Source of the DNA: Clostridia bacterium
GTDB taxonomy: Bacteria; Bacillota; Clostridia; TANB77; CAG-508
Reading direction: 5' to 3'
DNA: 6,779 nt
Assembly: GCA_900753245.1 (NCBI GenBank)
Contig: CAADYJ010000065.1
Coordinates: forward strand, 1-6,779
This document shows positions 1 to 5,789 of this stretch, piece by piece. Both the position numbers and the translations under genes were made by a program. Within the stretch, counting starts at the first letter, position 1, and the number at the start of each line of letters is the position of its first letter. The notes below the pieces were generated by a model, which made no database searches, had not been told where the DNA came from, and saw only the letters and a program-made list of their open reading frames with translations.

Positions 1-31
1 GATTATCTATGTTTTTTCAATATATTTTTAG

Positions 32-70
32 AAAAAATATGTAGACAAATTTTTATATTTTGCCTACATA
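32..70 (-). terminator. Possible minus-strand (or bidirectional) intrinsic terminator
   Basis: An inverted repeat pairs 38-49 with 59-70 around a 9-base AT loop. On the plus strand there is one A/C mismatch (45 versus 63). On the minus strand the same position becomes a G-U pair, giving a continuous 12-bp stem followed directly by six U residues (complement of 32-37). The plus strand has only a T4 run, three bases after the stem. The element therefore reads best as stopping leftward (antisense) transcription, or as a weak bidirectional terminator for a gene left of the window. An operator palindrome is an alternative. No minus-strand gene is visible to its right. Confidence 0.35.
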
Positions 71-126
71 AATTTTACACTAACTAATTTCAGAAGATAA
101 AAAATGATAAATATTGGAAAAAACAC

Positions 127-155
127 TTGTAATTTCCTTTAAATAAGTGTATAAT
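127..155 (+). promoter_or_regulatory. Sigma-A-type promoter of the rimP-nusA-infB operon
   Basis: The -10 box TATAAT (150-155) is a perfect consensus. The -35 box TTGTAA (127-132) matches TTGACA at 4 of 6 positions, and the spacer is exactly 17 bp. Transcription would start near 162, leaving a leader of about 70 bases with the hairpin at 181-207 before the rimP ribosome binding site. It is the only good promoter seen upstream of the seven genes. The position of the transcription start is inferred, not observed. Confidence 0.75.
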
Positions 156-180
156 AAGATAAGTTAAAGCAAAATGAGAA

Positions 181-207
181 AGAGAGTGGAAGCAAATTCC
201 ACTCTTT
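181..207 (+). promoter_or_regulatory. 5' leader hairpin upstream of rimP
   Basis: AGAGTGGAA (183-191) pairs perfectly with TTCCACTCT (197-205) around the loop GCAAA. A G-U and an A-U pair at the base extend the stem to 11 bp. Only three T residues follow the core stem (205-207), so it is a poor intrinsic terminator. It lies between the predicted transcription start and the rimP Shine-Dalgarno (219-224). Likely roles are 5'-end stabilisation, protein binding or autoregulation. A smaller hairpin, TTTAC/GTAAA (205-209 with 214-218), overlaps its 3' edge and abuts the Shine-Dalgarno, so the two structures could compete slightly. From memory, similar hairpins precede rimP in other Firmicutes; this was not checked. 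Confidence 0.65.
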
Positions 208-231
208 ACTTATGTAAAAGGAGGGAAAGCC

Positions 232-693
232 TTGGCAAGTGTAGAAGAAAAAATAGAAAAATTGATTCAAAAACCTATTGAAGACTTAGGATATAGTTTA
301 TATGATGTAAACTATGTAAAAGAGGGAAAGGATTATTTTTTAAGAATTTTTATAGATCAAGAAGAAAAAGGCATAGATTTAAACGATTGTGAAAAAGTAA
401 GCGATGTTATTAATCCTTTATTAGACAAAGAAAATGTTATAAAGGAAATGTACTTCTTAGAAGTTTCATCTCCAGGAATTGAAAGAATAATAAGAAAAGA
501 AAAGCATTTAGAAGAAAATAAAGGAAAAGAAATAGAAGTCAATTTATTCAAACCATTAGAAAACAAAAAAGTTTATGATGGAATTTTAGAAAAATGGGAC
601 GAAGAAAATATTTATATTATAGAAAATGAAAAACAAATTATTATAGAAAGAAAAAATATATCATTAATGAAGTTAAAATATCATTGGAATTAA
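232..693 (+). CDS. rimP: Ribosome maturation factor RimP
   Basis: RimP binds the free 30S subunit and helps its late assembly in the cytoplasm. The 153-residue protein has the usual family length and two-domain form. The N-terminal alpha/beta domain covers about residues 1-85, with the family patterns YSLYDV (21-26), LRIFID (37-42), GIDLNDCE (47-54) and LEVSSPGIER (76-85). A small Sm-like beta-barrel domain follows (about 90-150). The start is TTG at 232, seven bases after the Shine-Dalgarno AGGAGG (219-224); no ATG near the N-terminus has such a site. It is the first gene of the operon, behind the promoter at 127-155 and the leader hairpin. Its stop codon runs into the nusA Shine-Dalgarno. 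Identity is secure from the motifs and gene order. Confidence 0.96.
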   Translation: MASVEEKIEKLIQKPIEDLGYSLYDVNYVKEGKDYFLRIFIDQEEKGIDLNDCEKVSDVINPLLDKENVIKEMYFLEVSSPGIERIIRKEKHLEENKGKEIEVNLFKPLENKKVYDGILEKWDEENIYIIENEKQIIIERKNISLMKLKYHWN

Positions 694-709
694 AAGGAGG
701 AATAAAAAA

Positions 710-1864
710 ATGAAGAAAAAAGAAAAAAGAGGAAACGAACCAGCAATTGATAGTACAAATTTAATTTTAGCAATGGAAGAACTAGAAAAAGAAAGTGGTA
801 TTCAAAAAGATTATTTATTAGATGCTATTGAAACAGCATTAGTTACTGCATATAAGAAAAATTATGAATGTGAAGATGAAAACGTAAAAATAACAATGGA
901 TAAAGAAACAGGAGAGATTCATGTTTATATGCAAAAAGAAGTTGTAGATGAAGTAGAAAATCCAAAAACACAAATTTCAAAACAAGAAGCTGAAACTATA
1001 GATAAAAAATTAAAAGTAGGAGATATATACGAAAAAGAATTAGTTCCAAAGAACTTTGGAAGAATTGCAGCAGGAACAGCTAAGCAAGTCATTATTCAAA
1101 AAATAAGAGAAGCATCTCGTGAATTTTTATATAATGAATTTAGCCAAAGAAAAGGGGAAATAGTTTCTGGTATAGTTCAAAAAGCTGATGGAGGAGTAGT
1201 TGTTGTAGATTTAGGAAGACTAGAAGGAATTATGACACAAAAAGAACAAATACCAACAGAACATTATCATGTAAATGATAAGATAAGAGCATGTGTTATA
1301 GACGTAGAAAAAGGATTAAAAGGAAGTACACAAGTAATGATTTCAAGAGCTCATAATGACTTTGTTAGAAAATTATTTGAACTTGAAATTCCAGAAATAT
1401 ATGAAGGGTTAATAGAAATAAAAAGCGTTTCTAGAGATCCAGGAAATAGATGCAAAGTTGCAGTTTATTCACAAAACCCAAATATAGATCCAGTTGGTTC
1501 ATGTGTAGGTCAAAAAGGAATTCGTATACAAAATATTATAAATGAATTAAGTGGAGAAAAAATAGATGTAATTGAATGGAATGAAGATCCATCAATTTAT
1601 ATTTCTTCTGCATTATTACCAGCTCAAGTAATGGCTGTAGATATTAAAGATGAAGAACATTTTGCACAAGTTATAGTACCTGATGATCAATTATCTTTAG
1701 CAATAGGAAAAGCAGGACAAAATGCTAGATTAGCAGCAAGATTAACAGGATGGAAAATAGATATAAAAAGCGAAAGCCAATTTAGAGAAATGATAGAAAA
1801 AATGCAAAATGAAACTGAAGAAACAGTTGAAGAAAAAGAAGAAGATAAATCAATAGAAGAATAA
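710..1864 (+). CDS. nusA: Transcription termination/antitermination factor NusA
   Basis: NusA binds RNA polymerase and the emerging transcript and controls pausing, intrinsic termination and antitermination. The 384 residues show, in order, an N-terminal polymerase-binding domain (about 15-140), an S1 domain (about 147-212), KH1 with a GQKG loop (267-270) and KH2 with a GKAG loop (333-336) inside the conserved LSLAIGKAGQNARLAARLTGW stretch. The last 25 residues or so are rich in Glu and Lys. The C-terminal acidic repeats of proteobacterial NusA are absent, as expected in Firmicutes. The start ATG at 710 lies nine bases after AGGAGG (695-700). It gives a basic N-terminal extension (KKKEKR) of about 13 residues compared with the B. 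subtilis protein as I recall it; the strong ribosome site supports it over M22. It begins 16 bases after rimP and is surely co-transcribed. Confidence 0.97.
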   Translation: MKKKEKRGNEPAIDSTNLILAMEELEKESGIQKDYLLDAIETALVTAYKKNYECEDENVKITMDKETGEIHVYMQKEVVDEVENPKTQISKQEAETIDKKLKVGDIYEKELVPKNFGRIAAGTAKQVIIQKIREASREFLYNEFSQRKGEIVSGIVQKADGGVVVVDLGRLEGIMTQKEQIPTEHYHVNDKIRACVIDVEKGLKGSTQVMISRAHNDFVRKLFELEIPEIYEGLIEIKSVSRDPGNRCKVAVYSQNPNIDPVGSCVGQKGIRIQNIINELSGEKIDVIEWNEDPSIYISSALLPAQVMAVDIKDEEHFAQVIVPDDQLSLAIGKAGQNARLAARLTGWKIDIKSESQFREMIEKMQNETEETVEEKEEDKSIEE

Positions 1865-1891
1865 AGATATAATACTATAAATAAAATAAAA

Positions 1892-1901
1892 AAGGATGTG
1901 A
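1892..1901 (+). promoter_or_regulatory. Shine-Dalgarno that sets the ylxR start at TTG 1907
   Basis: AAGGATGTGA matches the full anti-SD complement AAGGAGGTGA at 9 of 10 positions. It ends five bases before TTG 1907. The upstream in-frame GTG at 1898 lies inside this site, so it cannot be its proper start. Confidence 0.75.
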
Positions 1902-1906
1902 GTCAT

Positions 1907-2161
1907 TTGAAAAATGAACCAAAACGTACTTGCATTGGTTGCAATCAAATAAAATTGAAAAAAGAGCTTATTAGAATAGTAAAAGATAAACAAGGAAATA
2001 TAAATGTAGACAAAACTGGAAAGGCAAATGGTAGAGGAGCATATATTTGTGATAATAAAGAATGTTTGGAAAAATTAAAAAAATCAAAAAGGTTAGAAAA
2101 AACTTTTGAAATGAGTATAGATGAAAAATTATATGAAGAATTAGAAAGCGTGCTAAAATAA
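1907..2161 (+). CDS. ylxR: YlxR family RNA-binding protein (RNase P modulator RnpM)
   Basis: This small basic protein belongs to the YlxR family (DUF448). The B. subtilis member was renamed RnpM because it binds RNase P RNA and modulates its activity. The family motifs are clear in 84 residues: RTCIGC (7-12), KKELIRIV (18-25), DKTGKANGRGAYIC (35-48) and a following Cys at 53. The four cysteines form CX2C (9, 12) and CX4C (48, 53), a possible metal or redox site; this is inference. The start is set at TTG 1907 rather than GTG 1898 because the Shine-Dalgarno at 1892-1901 covers the GTG. The shorter protein begins MKNEPKRTC, close to family form. It sits 42 bases after nusA and 23 before ylxQ, the standard operon position. 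Confidence 0.93.
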   Translation: MKNEPKRTCIGCNQIKLKKELIRIVKDKQGNINVDKTGKANGRGAYICDNKECLEKLKKSKRLEKTFEMSIDEKLYEELESVLK

Positions 2162-2184
2162 GCACTTAAGAGGTGAAAAAATAA

Positions 2185-2505
2185 TTGATAGATAATAAAG
2201 TATATGGTCTATTAGGTTTAGCGAGAAGAGCGGGAAAGATAAGTTTTGGAACCGAAAGTTCAATAGAAACTATTCAAAAAGGAAAAGCAAAACTAGTAAT
2301 TGTAACTACTGATAGTAGCGATAGAACAAAAAATAACTTTGAAGAATTATCTAAAAAGTTTAATGTTGAATTTAGAATATTTGGTACAATAGAAAATTTA
2401 AGTAAAAGTATAGGTCAAAATAATAAAGCAGTAATAGTTATAAAAGATAAAAATTTTTCAAATGAGATCGTAAAAAAAATTGATGGGGGTGAAGTTATTG
2501 GGTAA
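2185..2505 (+). CDS. ylxQ: YlxQ, L7Ae/L30e-family K-turn RNA-binding protein
   Basis: YlxQ is a small L7Ae/L30e/S12e-type protein. Homologues in Bacillus bind kink-turn RNA, though the cellular target is unsettled. The 106-residue product is typical in length. The signature LLGLARRAGKISFGTE lies at residues 9-24, followed by the KAKLVIVTTDSSDRTKNNF core (34-52), a VEFRIFGT strand (61-68) and a C-terminal VIVIKDKNFSNEI helix region (83-95). The TTG start at 2185 is supported by AGAGGTGA, which ends eight bases upstream. The gene follows ylxR by 23 bases. Its last eight bases overlap the infB coding region, and the infB Shine-Dalgarno is inside it, so translation of the two is probably coupled. 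The family call is secure; the biological target is not visible here. Confidence 0.92.
   Translation: MIDNKVYGLLGLARRAGKISFGTESSIETIQKGKAKLVIVTTDSSDRTKNNFEELSKKFNVEFRIFGTIENLSKSIGQNNKAVIVIKDKNFSNEIVKKIDGGEVIG
2485..2492 (+). promoter_or_regulatory. infB Shine-Dalgarno inside ylxQ, sets start at TTG 2498
   Basis: GGGGGTGA pairs well with the 16S tail and ends five bases before TTG 2498. In-frame upstream candidates TTG 2480 and ATG 2483 have only an A-rich stretch before them, and GTG 2489 lies within this site. TTG 2498 also gives the usual IF2 beginning, MGKIKIHEIAKEIG. Confidence 0.75.
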
Positions 2506-5356
2506 GATAAAGATACATGAAATAGCAAAAGAAATAGGCTTAACCAGTAAAGAAATTATCGAAAAAGCAAACGAATTAGGAATAGAAGCAAAATCACATA
2601 TGAGTGGTGTTGATGAGAAAGAAGCAGAAAAAATAAAAAAAGCATTTTCTAAAAATTCAAAATCGGAAGAAAATAAAAAAGCAGTAGAAAAATCTGCACC
2701 TGTAATAATAAGAAGAGAAGTAATTATTTCTGATGAAGAAGATAAAAAGCAAGAAAAAGAAACAAAACAAAAAGAGCAAAAAAGTAAACAAGTAGGCTTT
2801 GTAGAAAGAAATAAAAATGCAGATTATAATATTGTATATAGAAATAAACCAACAAAACCAATGACAGTCAGTGAATTATTTGGAATTGGAAAAAAAGAAG
2901 AGCCTAAAAAAGAAGAAAAGCAAGAAATAAAGAAAGAGGAACCAGTAAAGAAACAAGAAACTATGGTAAAAACAGAAATAAAACAAACAGAAACAAAAGA
3001 GCAAAATAAAAATTTTGAAAATCGTCGTTATCAAAATAATAATTACGAAAATAGAAATCATAATCAAGGTAATTATCAAAATAGAGAAAATAATTATAGA
3101 AATAATCAAAATCAATCAAATGGTAGAAATAATTATCAAGGAAATAGACAAAATAATAATGGATTCCAAAATCGCGATAATAGATTTAGAAATAATAATA
3201 ATAATCAAAATAGAGGAAATAATAATGGTAATAACTTTAATAGAAACAGAATACCTTTGGATGAAAAAGGAATAGACAAAAATATTAAAGATATTATGGC
3301 AACAGACATTGTTGAAAAAGAAAATCAAAGAGACTTTACAAGTAAAGCAATAGATAAAGCAAAGTTTGAAAGAAAAGAAGAAAAATCTCAAAAATCAAAT
3401 AAAAATAAAAAAGGCTCAAGATTTACTGAAGAGTTTGATGGTGGAAAATTAAAAGATTTAAAACAAGTGGATAGACTATCAAACATGTTTGATGATCAAG
3501 ACGGAGGAATGTTAGATTATTATGATTTAACAACTGCTAGAGGAAAAAGAAACAAGAAAAAAACAAATAATAAACAAGCAGAAGATAGAACACAAAAAAT
3601 ATTTAAACTAACAGAAATAACTATACCTGAATCTATAACAGTAAAAGATTTAGCTGCGGAACTTAAAAAGACATCAGCAGAAGTAATAAAAAAATTATTT
3701 GGATTTGGAATAATGGCAACAATTAATAATGATTTAGACTTTGATACAGCTTATTTAGTTGCACAAGAATTTGGAGTAAATGCAATTAAGAAAGAAGAAG
3801 TAAAAGAAGAAGATATATTATTTGATGAGTCAGAAGATAAAGAAGAAGAATTAATAACAAGACCACCAGTAGTAGTTGTTATGGGACACGTAGACCATGG
3901 AAAAACATCACTTCTAGATGCTATACGTCAAACAAATGTAATAGAAGGTGAAGCAGGAGGTATTACTCAAGCAATTGGTGCATACATGGTAAATATAAAT
4001 GGAAGAGATATTACTTTCCTAGATACACCAGGACATGAAGCATTTACAAGTATGCGTGCTAGAGGTGCACAAATTACAGATATAGCAATATTAGTAGTTG
4101 CTGCAAATGATGGTGTTATGCCTCAAACAATTGAAGCTATTAACCATGCTAAAGCAGCAGGAATTCCAATTATAGTTGCTGTAAATAAAATAGATTTACC
4201 TGAGGCAAATGTAGATAAAGTAAAACAAGAATTAATGAAATATGAATTAGTACCAGAAGAATGGGGAGGAGATACAATCTACGTACCTATTTCAGCAAAA
4301 AAACACATAAACATTGATGAATTGCTAGAAATGGTATTATTACAAGCAGATGTATTAGAGTTAAAAGCAAATCCTAAGAAACAAGCAAAAGGAGCAGTTA
4401 TAGAAGCTCGTCTAGATAAAACAAAAGGACCAATTGCTTCGATGTTAGTACAAAGAGGAACATTAGATGTAGGAGATACAATAGTTGTAGGTTCTTCAAT
4501 AGGTAGAATACGTGCAATGAAAAATGATAAAGGTCAAAGAGTAAAAAAAGCCGGACCATCAACACCAGTTGAAATAATGGGATTAACAGAAGTTCCAGAA
4601 TCTGGAGAAGTATTCTACGAAGTAAAAGACGAGAAAATGGCAAAACACTTAATAGAAAGAAGAAAACGTGCACAAAGAGAAAAATCAATAAACAATATGA
4701 CAAAAGTTACATTAGATAATTTATTTAGCCAAATGGAACAAGGAAATTTAAAACAATTAAATATAATTGTAAAAGCAGATGTACAAGGATCAGCAGAAGC
4801 GTTAAAACAATCATTAGAAAAATTATCTGATGATGAAGTAAAAGTGCGTGTAGTTCATAGTGCAGCAGGAGCAGTTACAGAATCAGACGTAACACTTGCA
4901 AAAGTAGCTAATGCAATAATAATAGCATTTAATGTAAGACCAGTTACAACAGCAAAACAAGCAGCTGAAAAAGAAGAAGTTGAAATCAAACAATATTCTG
5001 TTATATACCAAGCAATAGATGATGTTAAAGCTGCAATGAAAGGAATGCTTGACCCAATTTATGAAGAAAAAGTTATTGGTAATGTTGAAGTAAGACAAGT
5101 ATTTAAAGTTTCAAATGTAGGAACAATAGCTGGAGCATATGTATTAGAAGGAAAAATTGAAAGAAATGCAGGAGTAAGAGTATTACGTGAAAACGTTGTT
5201 ATACATGAAGGAAAACTTGTATCACTAAAACGTTTTAAAGATGACGTAAAAGAAGTTGCAAAAGGATATGAATGTGGTATGCAAATAGAAAACTATAATG
5301 ACTTAAAAGAAGGAGACATTATAGAAGTATACGTTATGGAAGAAGTTAAAAGATAA
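2498..5356 (+). CDS. infB: Translation initiation factor IF-2
   Basis: IF2 is the GTPase that brings fMet-tRNA to the 30S subunit and promotes 50S joining. From TTG 2498 it has 952 residues. In order: a first IF2_N module (about 1-48); a Lys/Glu-rich disordered linker holding the island DYNIVYRNKPTKPMTVSELF (109-128); an Asn/Arg-rich segment (170-251); more charged linker; a second IF2_N module (about 375-430); the G domain with GHVDHGKTS (463-471), GGITQ (487-491), DTPGHE (509-514), NKID (563-566) and SAK (599-601); then domains II, III and IV, ending in the fMet-tRNA-binding part (GTIAGAYVLEGKIER at about 875-889). All GTPase motifs, including the catalytic His513, are intact. The start overlaps ylxQ by eight bases and is chosen from the Shine-Dalgarno at 2485-2492. 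Isoforms from internal starts are possible but not demonstrated. Confidence 0.97.
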   Translation: MGKIKIHEIAKEIGLTSKEIIEKANELGIEAKSHMSGVDEKEAEKIKKAFSKNSKSEENKKAVEKSAPVIIRREVIISDEEDKKQEKETKQKEQKSKQVGFVERNKNADYNIVYRNKPTKPMTVSELFGIGKKEEPKKEEKQEIKKEEPVKKQETMVKTEIKQTETKEQNKNFENRRYQNNNYENRNHNQGNYQNRENNYRNNQNQSNGRNNYQGNRQNNNGFQNRDNRFRNNNNNQNRGNNNGNNFNRNRIPLDEKGIDKNIKDIMATDIVEKENQRDFTSKAIDKAKFERKEEKSQKSNKNKKGSRFTEEFDGGKLKDLKQVDRLSNMFDDQDGGMLDYYDLTTARGKRNKKKTNNKQAEDRTQKIFKLTEITIPESITVKDLAAELKKTSAEVIKKLFGFGIMATINNDLDFDTAYLVAQEFGVNAIKKEEVKEEDILFDESEDKEEELITRPPVVVVMGHVDHGKTSLLDAIRQTNVIEGEAGGITQAIGAYMVNINGRDITFLDTPGHEAFTSMRARGAQITDIAILVVAANDGVMPQTIEAINHAKAAGIPIIVAVNKIDLPEANVDKVKQELMKYELVPEEWGGDTIYVPISAKKHINIDELLEMVLLQADVLELKANPKKQAKGAVIEARLDKTKGPIASMLVQRGTLDVGDTIVVGSSIGRIRAMKNDKGQRVKKAGPSTPVEIMGLTEVPESGEVFYEVKDEKMAKHLIERRKRAQREKSINNMTKVTLDNLFSQMEQGNLKQLNIIVKADVQGSAEALKQSLEKLSDDEVKVRVVHSAAGAVTESDVTLAKVANAIIIAFNVRPVTTAKQAAEKEEVEIKQYSVIYQAIDDVKAAMKGMLDPIYEEKVIGNVEVRQVFKVSNVGTIAGAYVLEGKIERNAGVRVLRENVVIHEGKLVSLKRFKDDVKEVAKGYECGMQIENYNDLKEGDIIEVYVMEEVKR
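3005..3250 (+). repeat. Low-complexity Asn/Arg-rich coding tract within infB
   Basis: This tract encodes IF2 residues 170-251. By my count 38 of the 82 residues are Asn, 13 are Arg and 9 are aromatic (5 Tyr, 4 Phe), with only four acidic residues. Loose units such as NNYQ, NYQNRE and QNRDNRF recur. The DNA is rich in AAT and includes a pure (AAT)5 run at 3191-3205, encoding five Asn in a row. It must be intrinsically disordered. Length variation by replication slippage between strains is likely but not shown. Confidence 0.85.
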
Positions 5357-5386
5357 ATGTATTGCATTGAAGGGAGGTATTTATAA

Positions 5387-5734
5387 ATGCCTAAAAATGA
5401 AACAAGATTAAATCGTATAAATGAAGAATTAAAAAAAGAAATAACACAAATTATTTCTTATGAATTAAAAAATCCAGAGGCAACAGGAATGATGACAGTT
5501 ACTAGAGCTAAAATTACACCAGATTTTAAATATGCAAAAATATATGTAAGTGTATTAAATGCAAAAAATACAGATCAAACAATAGAAGCTTTACAAAAGT
5601 CATCAGGGTTTATTCGTTCACAAATAGCTAAAAGAATAAATTTGAGAATAACACCAGAACTAATATTTGAAAAAGATGATTCATTAGAATATGGAGCAAA
5701 AATAGATTCAATTTTAAAAGATTTAAAAAAATAG
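5387..5734 (+). CDS. rbfA: 30S ribosome-binding factor RbfA
   Basis: RbfA is a single KH-like-domain protein that binds the immature 30S near the 16S 5' helix region and is needed for late maturation and cold growth. The 115 residues match the usual short Firmicutes form. Family patterns include RLNRINEELKKEI (7-19), the VTRAKITPDFKYAKIYVSV run (38-56), the KH-type helix pair KSSGFIRSQIAKRINLR (71-87) and the ending TPELIFEKDDSLEYG (89-103). The ATG at 5387 has a strong site, AGGGAGGT (5371-5378), eight bases upstream. It follows infB by 30 bases. It is the only gene in the window ending in TAG. Identity is clear from sequence and from its place after infB. Confidence 0.96.
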   Translation: MPKNETRLNRINEELKKEITQIISYELKNPEATGMMTVTRAKITPDFKYAKIYVSVLNAKNTDQTIEALQKSSGFIRSQIAKRINLRITPELIFEKDDSLEYGAKIDSILKDLKK

Positions 5735-5789
5735 AGTCAAAAAGCTCTTTAAAGACACAAGAAATGTTATATATAAAAGGAGTGAAAAA

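Noticed and set aside
181..207. Leader hairpin as an intrinsic attenuator
   Set aside because: Only three T residues follow the core stem and no alternative antiterminator of useful length is visible; kept as a structural leader element instead.
1868..1873. TATAAT between nusA and ylxR as an internal promoter
   Set aside because: No -35-like hexamer lies 16-18 bases upstream and no extended -10 TG is present; such a match is expected by chance in this AT-rich gap.
3015..3275. 86-residue plus-strand frame overlapping the infB Asn/Arg tract
   Set aside because: Its product is nearly all Ile, Lys and Glu, the off-frame reading of AAT-rich codons; no ribosome site and no family resemblance.
4398..4703. 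101-residue minus-strand frame opposite infB (and other minus-strand frames)
   Set aside because: Leu/Phe/Tyr-rich products are typical of the antisense of AT-rich genes; all lie opposite firmly identified coding sequence.
5733..5754. Terminator or hairpin between rbfA and nrnA
   Set aside because: Only four pairs (AGAG with CTCT) and the short palindrome CTTTAAAG, with no U-run after them; too weak to end transcription.
5748..5773. Promoter for nrnA from TATATA-like sequence before its ribosome site
   Set aside because: The only -35-like hexamer (TTTAAA at 5748) is 14 bases from the -10-like box, too close, and the match is low complexity.
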